From CAYOUV01 sp964407265 (GTDB lineage: Bacteria; Chloroflexota; Anaerolineae; Anaerolineales; Villigracilaceae), in the NCBI GenBank assembly GCA_964407265.1, contig CAYOUV010000051.1, positions 1-23,624 on the forward strand: a DNA stretch of 23,624 bases, read 5' to 3'. The notes beneath the pieces are model-generated. The model did not search any database. It saw only the letters and a program-made list of their open reading frames with translations, and was not told the origin of the DNA. Made by a program: the position numbers and the translations under genes. Below, piece by piece: positions 14,996-21,725 of the stretch. Numbering within the stretch: the stretch's first letter is position 1; the number at the start of each line of letters is the position of its first letter.

Positions 14996-15056
14996 CTCAC
15001 AAACTTTCCCAAAAGCATTTCCGCTAATCAGCGGGTTCATTTCAAGGAGATTGTGA

Positions 15057-15812
15057 ATGTCCGGACACAGCCATTGGGCGACGATTCGTCGCAAGAAAGG
15101 TGCAGCTGACGCCAAGCGCGGAGCAGTTTTCACCCGCCTGGCGCATGAAATTGTGATAGCAGCGCGTGAGGGCGGAGGCGATCCCGGTGCAAATGTACGC
15201 CTGGCCCTGGCTATCGAAAAAGCCCGTGCCCAGAACATGCCCAAAGACAATATCGAACGTGCGATCAAACGCGGTACCGGTGAAGACAAAGAAGGCGGCG
15301 CGATTGAGGAGATCACATATGAAGGGTACGGTCCGCACGGCATTGCCATGATGATCGACTGCGTGACGGATAATCGCAACCGCTCAGTTTCCGATATTCG
15401 GCATATCCTGAGTCGCTTTGGGGGTGGTATGGGCGAACTCGGTTCAGTTTCCTGGCAGTTCGACCGCAAGGCTTATTTCTCCTTCGAATCCAGCGCCTTG
15501 GACTACGAAAAAGCTTTCGAACTGGCGATCGAGGCCGGCGCGGACGATGTAAATGAAGAAGATGATTATATTGAAATCATTGGACCAGTCGAATCGTACA
15601 AGAAGATTGCCGACAGCCTGCATGCTGCGAAGGTCAACCCCGAGGAATCCGGGTTGCGCATGGTCCCCAAGCAGGAACTTGAGCTCGAGGTCGATGAAAC
15701 CTTGCAAGTCATGAAAGTCGTTGAAACCCTGGAAGAACTGGACGATGTACTGGACGTCTATCACAATATGAGGATATCCGAGGATGCATTAGCTGCCCTC
15801 GAGGCGGAATAG
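15057..15812 (+). CDS. yebC: YebC/TACO1-family protein
   Basis: A 251-aa YebC protein, the usual length. The family has been described as a DNA-binding regulator and, more recently, as a ribosome-associated factor easing translation of proline-rich stretches. The N-terminus MSGHSHWATIRRKKGAADAKRG is the family signature, with His for the usual Lys at residue 6. KARAQNMPKDNIERAIKRG (about 56-74), YEGYGPHG (about 89-96) and the GSVSWQF strand (about 129-135) follow. AAGGAG lies 7 nt before the ATG. It is the first gene of a run yebC-ruvC-ruvA, a common neighbourhood in bacteria; only 2 nt separate its stop from ruvC. Confidence 0.97.
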   Translation: MSGHSHWATIRRKKGAADAKRGAVFTRLAHEIVIAAREGGGDPGANVRLALAIEKARAQNMPKDNIERAIKRGTGEDKEGGAIEEITYEGYGPHGIAMMIDCVTDNRNRSVSDIRHILSRFGGGMGELGSVSWQFDRKAYFSFESSALDYEKAFELAIEAGADDVNEEDDYIEIIGPVESYKKIADSLHAAKVNPEESGLRMVPKQELELEVDETLQVMKVVETLEELDDVLDVYHNMRISEDALAALEAE

Positions 15813-15814
15813 CC

Positions 15815-16321
15815 ATGACGCTTCAGACCAGCGCGGGACCTACGCTTGCGCTGGGGATCGACCCCGGGATCGCTACAACCGGATACGGTCTGGTGCGTGA
15901 ACTGCAGGACGGCAGCCTGGAGACGGTCGAGTTTGGAACTATCACTACCCCGGCTGGTCAGCCTGTACCCGAGCGCCTGGCTCAACTCTATCATCGCCTG
16001 CAAGAAATTTTACTTCTCCACCGACCGGATGCTTGTGCGGTGGAGAAGTTGTTTTTCCAGAAGAACGTCAGCACGGCCATTGCGGTGGGTGAGGCACGCG
16101 GGGTGATCTTACTGGCCTTGGCCGAAGCCGAACTCGCGGTTGCTGAATACACCCCAAACGAGATCAAGCAAGCTGTGGCCGGATACGGATCTGCAGGCAA
16201 ACAGCAGGTGCAGGAGATGGTTCGCGTCTTGTTGATGCTCGATGCAATTCCCCGCCCCGACGACGCCGCTGACGCGCTGGCGGTGGCCATCACGCATTTG
16301 CACACCAACCAATACAAGTGA
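15815..16321 (+). CDS. ruvC: Holliday-junction resolvase RuvC
   Basis: A 168-aa RNase H-fold endonuclease that cuts Holliday junctions as a dimer with RuvAB. The four catalytic acids are present: D16 (in GIDPG), E78 (in VEKLFF), D150 and D153 (in DDAADALAVA). The NVSTAIAVGEARG helix and YTPNEIKQAVAGYGSAGKQQV stretch are typical. The N-terminal extension before the first strand is about nine residues longer than in E. coli RuvC. ATG 15815 is 2 nt after yebC. No ruvB is in view; ruvA follows after a 66-nt AT-rich gap. Confidence 0.97.
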   Translation: MTLQTSAGPTLALGIDPGIATTGYGLVRELQDGSLETVEFGTITTPAGQPVPERLAQLYHRLQEILLLHRPDACAVEKLFFQKNVSTAIAVGEARGVILLALAEAELAVAEYTPNEIKQAVAGYGSAGKQQVQEMVRVLLMLDAIPRPDDAADALAVAITHLHTNQYK

Positions 16322-16351
16322 TCGACCAACGAAAAATTAGAGATTAAAAAT

Positions 16352-16381
16352 TTGTGGTCTTGGGTCCCTTCGTGGTAAAAA
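16352..16381 (+). promoter_or_regulatory. Possible promoter immediately before ruvA
   Basis: TTGTGG (16352-16357), 18-nt spacer, then TGG and TAAAAA (16376-16381). Six nt separate the -10 from the ruvA ATG, so transcription would start at the initiation codon itself. The 66-nt gap is clearly more AT-rich than its surroundings and has no Shine-Dalgarno. Confidence 0.35.
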
Positions 16382-16387
16382 TAAAGC

Positions 16388-16969
16388 ATGATCGCAACCT
16401 TACGTGGTGAAATCACTCAAATCGAAGATACCGCCCTGATCGTCGAAGTCGGCGGCGTAGGCCTGCGTGTCTTTGTCCCGGTTCCATTGCGCGGACGTGC
16501 GAAAGCCGGCGAGAGCCTGCTGCTTTATACCCATCTGGTCGTGCGCGAGACCGAGCTCTCGTTATATGGATTCGAATCTCAGGCTGACCGCGACCTTTTC
16601 AATTTATTGCTCAGTGTGGACGGAGTTGGTCCCAAAGCGGCGCTGTCAGTTCTTTCCACGCTGACGTTTGATTCCGTACAGCGAGCCGTCTTCAGCGAGG
16701 AGCCGGAACTGCTCAACCGTGTCCCGGGCGTAGGTAAAAAAACTGCCCAGAAGATCGTGCTTTACCTGCACGACCGGCTCAAACCGACGGATACACTCCA
16801 GCGCGTGGCTGCCATGTCAGACACGGACAGCGAAGTACTGGCTGCACTGACCGCCCTGGGTTATTCGGTGGTCGAGGCGCAGACAGCCATTCAGTCCCTG
16901 CCAAAAGAGGCTCCTGACGATGTGGAACAGCGATTGCGGGCTGCCTTGCAATACTTCACGGGAAAATGA
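16388..16969 (+). CDS. ruvA: Holliday-junction branch-migration protein RuvA
   Basis: A 193-aa RuvA, slightly shorter than the roughly 200-aa norm. It forms the tetramer that holds the four-way junction and loads RuvB. Domain I (OB fold) begins MIATLRGEI and ends near YGFESQADRDLF (about 60-70). Domain II has the two helix-hairpin-helix motifs, LLLSVDGVGPKAALSVLS (about 73-90) and LLNRVPGVGKKTAQKIVLYL (about 108-127). Domain III (about 145-193), which contacts RuvB, is present: ALTALGYSVVEAQTAI. There is no visible ribosome-binding site and no alternative start. Its stop overlaps the start of the DUF402 gene (ATGA). Confidence 0.97.
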   Translation: MIATLRGEITQIEDTALIVEVGGVGLRVFVPVPLRGRAKAGESLLLYTHLVVRETELSLYGFESQADRDLFNLLLSVDGVGPKAALSVLSTLTFDSVQRAVFSEEPELLNRVPGVGKKTAQKIVLYLHDRLKPTDTLQRVAAMSDTDSEVLAALTALGYSVVEAQTAIQSLPKEAPDDVEQRLRAALQYFTGK

Positions 16970-17463
16970 TCCGGGCCGGCGCTGAGATCCGTGTAGAGGC
17001 TTATAAGGCTGACGGGTCATGGTACCGTAGGTGGCATGCGACAATCGAGTCCGTCGATCCGGACTCGATTATTACAGTCTCTCCTCCCGGCGGCCTGGTC
17101 GAAGACAAACACAGAGGAAATTGGAATACGAAAAATATTCTACGGGCTTATTACTGGTTCGACAAACCCTATAATCTGGTCGAGGTCTTCAAACCGGATG
17201 GCCGTCTCGAAGAACTTTACGTCAATGTTGCTTCCCCGGCTGAAATCAAAGACGGCATCCTGCGCTTCACGGATTACGAATTAGATGTTGCGCGTATCCT
17301 CCCGTCGGTAGCCAAGATTTTAGATCGCGAGGAATTTGACGAAGCTGCCCAAAAATACGGCTATTCTGAGGATTTCCAGCGCCAAGCTTACCAGACCGCA
17401 GAGTTGGTTGTCCAACTGGTTGATCACTGGCCGGCAAAAAGCGCACCTAAATTTGGAGAATGA
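16966..17463 (+). CDS. DUF402 family protein, probable nucleoside phosphatase
   Basis: A 165-aa DUF402 protein (UPF0374/FomD-like fold). Characterised relatives hydrolyse nucleoside di- or triphosphates or remove a nucleotide from a phosphonate, using divalent metal. The family core is visible: AYYWFDKPYNLVEVFKPDGR (about 62-81), YVNVASPAEIKDG (about 85-97), and the acidic FTDYELDVARIL run (about 101-112) that supplies metal ligands, followed by DREEFDEA (about 120-127). It starts inside the ruvA stop (ATGA overlap) and ends 1 nt before proC, so it is a coupled operon member. Substrate unknown. Confidence 0.88.
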   Translation: MIRAGAEIRVEAYKADGSWYRRWHATIESVDPDSIITVSPPGGLVEDKHRGNWNTKNILRAYYWFDKPYNLVEVFKPDGRLEELYVNVASPAEIKDGILRFTDYELDVARILPSVAKILDREEFDEAAQKYGYSEDFQRQAYQTAELVVQLVDHWPAKSAPKFGE

Positions 17464-17464
17464 C

Positions 17465-18322
17465 ATGCTCAACAAAAAAATTTCTTTTATCGGTCCCGGC
17501 GTGATGGCTGAAGCCATGATTGCTGGCCTGTTACGCCAAAATTTAGCCAAGCCAGCAGATCTGCTGGCTTCCGGTCCGCGCGCAGAACGCGGCCAGGAGC
17601 TCACCCAAAAATATGGGATCCAATCCACAACCGACAATGGCGTGGCTGCTTCCGATGCGGATGTGGTGGTGCTGTCGGTCAAGCCGCAGAGACTGTCCTC
17701 TGTCTTGAGCGGTCTTGATCAGATCAAATCTGAAGCGCTGGTACTCTCGATCGTAGCAGGCGCCTCGATCAAGAAGATCGGCGGCAGCCTGAAGCATAAG
17801 GCGGTGGTGCGCTCGATGCCCAACACGCCCGGTCAGATCGGGGAAGGGATCAGTGTCTGGACCGCTTCCAGGGAAACCAGCGAAGAACAACGCGAGTTGG
17901 CGCGCCAGATCCTGGGCGCGCTGGGAGACCAGGTCTTCGTCGAGGATGAGTATTACCTCGATATGGCCACCGCCCTCTCCGGCACCGGCCCAGCGTACGT
18001 CTTTTTGTTCATGGAAGCCCTGATCGACGCCGGTGTCCACCTGGGCTTCCCGCGCCGCATCGCCGAGCAATTGGTTCTGCAAACCATCCGCGGCTCGGTC
18101 GCGTATTACGAAAATGCGGGACGGCACCCGGCCACGCTGCGCAACCAGGTCACCTCGCCGGGCGGGACCTCGGCTGAAGCGCTGTACTACCTCGACAAAG
18201 CCGGCTTCCGCACTGCCATCTCACGTGCGGTCTGGGCCGCTTACCAGCGTTCGCTCGAGTTGGGGAAAGAAACGCCGGTTCACTTCCCGGAGAATGATCC
18301 CATGGAGGGTCTCGGATCCTGA
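17465..18322 (+). CDS. proC: Pyrroline-5-carboxylate reductase
   Basis: The last step of proline synthesis: reduces 1-pyrroline-5-carboxylate with NAD(P)H in the cytoplasm. 285 aa. N-terminal Rossmann motif FIGPGVMAEAMIAGLL (8-23), with Pro-Gly-Val in place of the commoner Gly-Gly-Asn; VKPQ (about 71-74); RSMPNTPGQIGEG (about 115-127); then the dimer/substrate domain with ALSGTGPAYVFLFMEALIDAGV (starting about 169) and the conserved QVTSPGGTSAEAL (starting about 225). The Rossmann deviation is mild. GGAGA lies 6 nt before the ATG and overlaps the end of DUF402. An in-frame extension to 17336 lies inside DUF402 and is rejected. Confidence 0.95.
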   Translation: MLNKKISFIGPGVMAEAMIAGLLRQNLAKPADLLASGPRAERGQELTQKYGIQSTTDNGVAASDADVVVLSVKPQRLSSVLSGLDQIKSEALVLSIVAGASIKKIGGSLKHKAVVRSMPNTPGQIGEGISVWTASRETSEEQRELARQILGALGDQVFVEDEYYLDMATALSGTGPAYVFLFMEALIDAGVHLGFPRRIAEQLVLQTIRGSVAYYENAGRHPATLRNQVTSPGGTSAEALYYLDKAGFRTAISRAVWAAYQRSLELGKETPVHFPENDPMEGLGS

Positions 18323-18328
18323 CAGAAG

Positions 18329-18337
18329 TGGTAAAAT
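18329..18337 (+). promoter_or_regulatory. Extended -10 promoter (TGGTAAAAT) of the fluoride operon
   Basis: TGG plus TAAAAT, starting 7 nt after the proC stop. The predicted start, near 18344, falls just at the 5' edge of the fluoride aptamer, which supports both calls. Confidence 0.65.
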
Positions 18338-18345
18338 ATCGCCCC

Positions 18346-18396
18346 CACGGGTGATGGAGTCCACCACTAACCGCCTTTGATGCTGATGACTCCTAC
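18346..18396 (+). ncRNA. Fluoride riboswitch (crcB motif)
   Basis: All conserved blocks of the crcB RNA are present: GGTGATGGAGTCCACC (stem GGTG/CACC at 18350-18365), then AACCGCC (18369-18375), GCTGATGA and CTCCTAC (ending 18396). Fluoride with Mg2+ stabilises the pseudoknotted aptamer. The 3' block GACTCCT (18388-18394) is also complementary to AGGAGTC (18412-18418), which contains the crcB ribosome-binding site, so without fluoride the site would be masked. In known B. cereus-type examples the same block pairs into a terminator stem; here there is no T-run, so control is likely at translation. The downstream genes are exactly those expected. Confidence 0.95.
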
Positions 18397-18418
18397 GAAT
18401 TTCAATTCGCAAGGAGTC
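18388..18418 (+). promoter_or_regulatory. Translation-blocking hairpin (expression platform)
   Basis: GACTCCT/AGGAGTC (7 bp) topped by CGAAT/ATTCG pairing. The AGGAG at 18412-18416 is 6 nt before the crcB ATG and lies in the 3' arm; the 5' arm belongs to the fluoride aptamer. Fluoride binding and RBS masking are therefore predicted to compete. Confidence 0.75.
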
Positions 18419-18422
18419 GCAC

Positions 18423-18806
18423 ATGGGCTATGTCGTATTGGTTGGGATCGGTGGCTTCATTGGTTCGGCGCTGCGTTACCTGGTCGGGGGTTGGGCGCAG
18501 CGACTGAGCCAGAGTATCGCCTTCCCCTACGGTACCCTGACTGTCAATTTAATCGGCTGTTTCGTGATCGGCTTGCTCTCGGAGTTGGCCGAGTCGCACG
18601 GTTTGTTCTCGCCCGAGGCGCGAGCGGTGGTACTGATCGGCCTGCTGGGGGGCTTCACGACCTTTTCCACCTTCAGCAATGAGACCTACAACCTGGCGCG
18701 AGGCGGCCAATCTCTGGCCTCGTTGGCCTATCTGGGTGCGCACATCCTGTTTGGGCTGGGATTTGCCTGGTTTGGCCATATCGTGGCACAATTGATCTGG
18801 AGGTAA
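18423..18806 (+). CDS. crcB: Fluoride channel FluC/CrcB
   Basis: A 127-aa four-helix membrane protein that forms an antiparallel dual-topology dimer and lets fluoride out of the cell. The family motifs are present: GGFIGSALRYL (10-20), FPYGTLTVNLIGCF (34-47, with pore N42), and GGFTTFSTFSNE (76-87, the helix break and phenylalanine-box region). As a single copy it would form a homodimer. It lies directly behind the fluoride riboswitch; its RBS AGGAG is part of the switch. Its final codons provide the GGAGG site of the DUF190 gene that follows after 3 nt. Confidence 0.97.
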   Translation: MGYVVLVGIGGFIGSALRYLVGGWAQRLSQSIAFPYGTLTVNLIGCFVIGLLSELAESHGLFSPEARAVVLIGLLGGFTTFSTFSNETYNLARGGQSLASLAYLGAHILFGLGFAWFGHIVAQLIWR

Positions 18807-18809
18807 GCC

Positions 18810-19154
18810 ATGGACATGCTCCCTGAAGAAGGATATCTTTTACGCATCTTCATTGGTGAAGCGGACAAATACGAAGGCAAGCCCTTGTACGAATGGCTGG
18901 TGCTGCAGGCCCGTCAACAGGGCTTGGCCGGGGCAACTGTCCTGCGCGGCATGCTGGGTTACGGCGCCAACAGCCGTGAGATACAGACCTTCAAAATCAC
19001 TCGATTGTCTGAAGACCTGCCAATCGTGGTCGAGATCGTCGACAGCCGTGAAAAATTAGATAAGTACCTGACTTCGATAGAAGGTAGTATCCAGGCCGGG
19101 ATGGTCACGCTCGAAAAGGCCACTATCCGGGTTTACCGTAGTAACGGGAAGTAA
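18810..19154 (+). CDS. DUF190 protein, CrcB-associated
   Basis: A 114-aa DUF190 protein with a PII-like ferredoxin fold. DUF190 genes are frequent partners of crcB, but the molecular role is not established; a regulatory or accessory role in fluoride export is inference. The typical pattern is visible: LLRIFIGEADKYEGKPLYEWLVLQARQQGLAGATVLRGMLGYG (starting about residue 10), then LSEDLPIVVEIVDSREKLDKYL (about 66-87). GGAGG lies 6 nt upstream of the ATG, overlapping the crcB stop, so the two are translationally coupled and both under the riboswitch. A GC-rich terminator follows. Confidence 0.93.
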   Translation: MDMLPEEGYLLRIFIGEADKYEGKPLYEWLVLQARQQGLAGATVLRGMLGYGANSREIQTFKITRLSEDLPIVVEIVDSREKLDKYLTSIEGSIQAGMVTLEKATIRVYRSNGK

Positions 19155-19161
19155 ATCAGTG

Positions 19162-19191
19162 AGCGGGCGGGTTTTGTCCGCCCGCTTGCTT
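19162..19191 (+). terminator. Terminator of the fluoride operon
   Basis: AGCGGGCGG / CCGCCCGCT (9 bp, loop GTTTTGT, 19162-19186) followed by TGCTTT. The stem is very GC-rich; the tail is short. Confidence 0.75.
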
Positions 19192-19197
19192 TATAAT
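19192..19197 (+). promoter_or_regulatory. -10 box (TATAAT) of the ABC-F gene
   Basis: A perfect TATAAT directly after the terminator, with predicted start near 19204. A short stem-loop GGCAG/CTGCC (19200-19217) lies at the 5' edge of the leader. No -35 box is seen and no Shine-Dalgarno precedes the ATG at 19248. Confidence 0.5.
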
Positions 19198-19247
19198 CTG
19201 GCAGGTGCAAATCTGCCATCATCCTTTGCAATAGTGATCAATTTCTG

Positions 19248-21257
19248 ATGTCTGGCATCACTGCTAACAACCTCTCCAAATCCTATGGCCCCGAAGATAT
19301 TTTCTCCGGGCTGAATTTCAGCGTTGCCAAAGGCTCTCGCCTGGCCCTGGTCGGACCGAACGGGGTCGGTAAGACGACCTTGCTGCGCATTCTAGTTGGC
19401 GAGGAAGAAGCCTCGGGTGGCACGGTCATACGCGCCAAAGCCATGCGTCTAGGTTATCTGCCGCAGGAAGCTGAATTCAAGACTTCCGGCACTGTTTGGG
19501 ACGAATGCCTGTCAGTCTTTACTCATTTGCAAAAACAACAGGACGAGCTGCATCGCCTGGAGGCGGCGATGGCCGATCCTGCCAAGGTCGAAGAGACCAT
19601 GGTGCGCTACGGCAAGTTGCAGGAGGATTTCGAGCGCAAAGGTGGTTATACTTACCAGACTCGCATCCAGCAGGTGTTGACAGGCCTGGGTTTTGACCGC
19701 TCCGACTATCACTTGAAGCTTGACCATCTCTCGGGCGGACAGCGCACACGCGCCTTCCTGGCACGGCTGCTGCTTTCCAATCCCGACCTGCTGCTGCTCG
19801 ACGAACCGACTAACCATCTCGACATCTCCGCTGTCGAGTGGCTGGAGGGATATCTCTCGCAGTGGGAAGGCGCTGCGGTCATCGTTTCGCACGACCGCTA
19901 CTTCCTGGACAAGGCCTGCAATGTCATCCTTGAGATGCTGTCGTCCGGATTCGAACTGTATCATGGGAACTATTCAGCTTACCTGCATCAGCGGCAGGAA
20001 CGGGCTGAGCGTCGCCAGCAAGTCTTTGAGTCGGAACGCGAGAAGCTCTTCAAGGATCTCGAATACATCAAGAAAAACATCTCCGGCCAGAACGTGTTGC
20101 AAGCCAAGGGCAAGCTCAAGCGCCTGACCCGTGTCATCCAGGCCATTGAGCAGGTTGGTTTGGAGAGCGTGCTCAATACCCAGTGGTCCCAACTGGACGT
20201 GGAGACCACCACCTCGCCCTTTGGCGTGGACGAGGCTGAACGGCGGCTGCGCGCCCTCAGGTCTCCGGTGCGAACCCTGCCACGCCTGCACCTGCAACTG
20301 GCTTCCCAGAAACGCTCCGGCGATCTGGTCATCCGCACGCGTGACCTGCAAGTTGGCTATCCCGGCCGGCTGCTCTTCACTGCCCCGGATATCGAACTAC
20401 GCCGTCGCGAGTGCGCTGCGCTGATTGGGCCTAACGGCGCCGGCAAGACGACCTTCCTGAAGACGGTCCTCGATCAGCTCGAACCGCTGTCTGGCGAGGT
20501 CATCCTGGGAGCCAGCCTGCAGGTCGGATATTTCGCACAGGCGCATGAGGGTCTTGATCCGCACAAGACGCTGGTCGAGGAGATCAACACTATCGTCCCG
20601 TCCATGCTGCCAGGACAGGTGCGCGACTACCTCGGCAAGTACCTTTTTTCTGGGGATGATGCCTTCAAGCAGGTCAGCGTGCTTTCTGGTGGCGAGCGCG
20701 GACGCCTGGCACTGGCCAAGCTGGCATTGCAGGAAACAAACCTGCTGCTACTCGACGAGCCGACCAACCACCTCGACATCCCTTCGCAGGAAATCCTGCA
20801 AGCTGTGCTGGACGATTACGCCGGGACGATCCTGCTGGTGACCCACGACCGTTACCTGATCGATGCCCTGGCAACCCAAATTTGGGAGATTGACCCGGAC
20901 GAATCGCAATTGACCGTTTTCCTGGGCACATACAGCCAGATGAAGGAAGAACGCGAAAAGCAAGCCGCACGCCTCGAGCTGGAAGCCCGAAGCCTCACGA
21001 GTTCTGGAGACGATGCCGGGAAAACGCACCGACGAGAGTCGGCGCAGTCTGCGAAGGATGAACGTCGTCGCGTTGCGCGTACGCAGGAATTGGAGAATCA
21101 AATTGCTGCGCTGGAAACGCGCTTGGCTGAACTCGGGAGAAAATTGGAAAATCCACCTGATGACCCGGGAGAGGTTGCCAAACTCGGAGCGGAATATAAT
21201 CGCGTTCAAAAAGAAATGGACGGCAAGCTTGGCGAGTGGGAAGGGCTGCAGAATTAA
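19248..21257 (+). CDS. ABC-F family ATPase (Uup/YdiF-like)
   Basis: A 669-aa soluble twin-ATPase that acts on the ribosome at the E site, not a transporter: there are no membrane segments. First domain: Walker A GPNGVGKT (36-43), LSGGQ (161-165), LLLLDEPTNHLD (181-192), SHDRYF (214-219). Linker (about 240-330), the part that reaches the P-site tRNA, with KAKGKLKRL-like basic residues. Second domain: GPNGAGKT (394-401), LSGGE (479-483), LDEPTNHLD (502-510), THDRYL. A C-terminal charged coiled coil (about 600-669), as in Uup/YdiF, follows a Ser-rich joint. Whether it is housekeeping or gives antibiotic protection cannot be told. ArfB follows 48 nt later. Confidence 0.95.
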   Translation: MSGITANNLSKSYGPEDIFSGLNFSVAKGSRLALVGPNGVGKTTLLRILVGEEEASGGTVIRAKAMRLGYLPQEAEFKTSGTVWDECLSVFTHLQKQQDELHRLEAAMADPAKVEETMVRYGKLQEDFERKGGYTYQTRIQQVLTGLGFDRSDYHLKLDHLSGGQRTRAFLARLLLSNPDLLLLDEPTNHLDISAVEWLEGYLSQWEGAAVIVSHDRYFLDKACNVILEMLSSGFELYHGNYSAYLHQRQERAERRQQVFESEREKLFKDLEYIKKNISGQNVLQAKGKLKRLTRVIQAIEQVGLESVLNTQWSQLDVETTTSPFGVDEAERRLRALRSPVRTLPRLHLQLASQKRSGDLVIRTRDLQVGYPGRLLFTAPDIELRRRECAALIGPNGAGKTTFLKTVLDQLEPLSGEVILGASLQVGYFAQAHEGLDPHKTLVEEINTIVPSMLPGQVRDYLGKYLFSGDDAFKQVSVLSGGERGRLALAKLALQETNLLLLDEPTNHLDIPSQEILQAVLDDYAGTILLVTHDRYLIDALATQIWEIDPDESQLTVFLGTYSQMKEEREKQAARLELEARSLTSSGDDAGKTHRRESAQSAKDERRRVARTQELENQIAALETRLAELGRKLENPPDDPGEVAKLGAEYNRVQKEMDGKLGEWEGLQN

Positions 21258-21301
21258 GTCCCCAAATTTCTTGTGCACCTATTACGACTCTTGTAAAAGT
21301 T

Positions 21302-21307
21302 TATAAT
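21302..21307 (+). promoter_or_regulatory. Possible -10 box overlapping the arfB start
   Basis: A perfect TATAAT whose last bases are the first two of the annotated ATG. If used, transcription starts near 21314-21315, at the in-frame GTG. No -35 box at normal spacing, so it may instead be chance in an AT-rich gap. Confidence 0.3.
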
Positions 21308-21725
21308 GAGTAGCGTGAATGTTCCAACCTCGATCGATCCATCCGCACTGAGCTTTGAATATTTCCGCGCCTCAGGCCCGGGCGGGCAGAATGTTAACAA
21401 GGTCGCCACCGCGGTGCGTCTGCGCTTCGACCTGGCCAGAGCCTCCCTGCCGGAGGGCGTCAGCGCACGGTTGGCCAGACTGGCCGGCAGCAAAATGACC
21501 GAGGAAGGTGAGTTGATCATCGAAGCGAGTCGTTTTCGCACCCAGGAGCGTAACCAGCAGGACGCTCTCGAGCGTCTGGAAAAGCTGCTGGCGCGCGCCT
21601 GGCAGCCACCGAAAAAACGTAAATCCACCAGACCGACCAAAGCCGCGGTCGAGCGCCGCTTGTCTGAGAAAAAGCGCCGCGGGCAGATCAAGCGTGCACG
21701 TGGTTCGACCGGGGATGAAATTTGA
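21306..21725 (+). CDS. arfB: Alternative ribosome-rescue factor, GGQ peptidyl-tRNA hydrolase
   Basis: A 139-aa ArfB (YaeJ/ICT1) protein that frees peptides from stalled ribosomes. The catalytic GGQ is at 26-28 within ASGPGGQNVNKVATAVRLRF. The globular domain ends near residue 100; the basic tail (KKRKSTRPTKAAVERRLSEK and on, starting about 105) is the part that enters the empty mRNA channel. Length equals E. coli ArfB and it lacks the codon-recognition domains of RF1/RF2. The start is uncertain: ATG 21306 overlaps a perfect TATAAT (21302-21307); if that is a real -10, the GTG at 21315, 7 nt after it, would be a leaderless start and the protein 136 aa. The TGA stop overlaps the TTG start of the next gene. 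Confidence 0.93.
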   Translation: MSSVNVPTSIDPSALSFEYFRASGPGGQNVNKVATAVRLRFDLARASLPEGVSARLARLAGSKMTEEGELIIEASRFRTQERNQQDALERLEKLLARAWQPPKKRKSTRPTKAAVERRLSEKKRRGQIKRARGSTGDEI

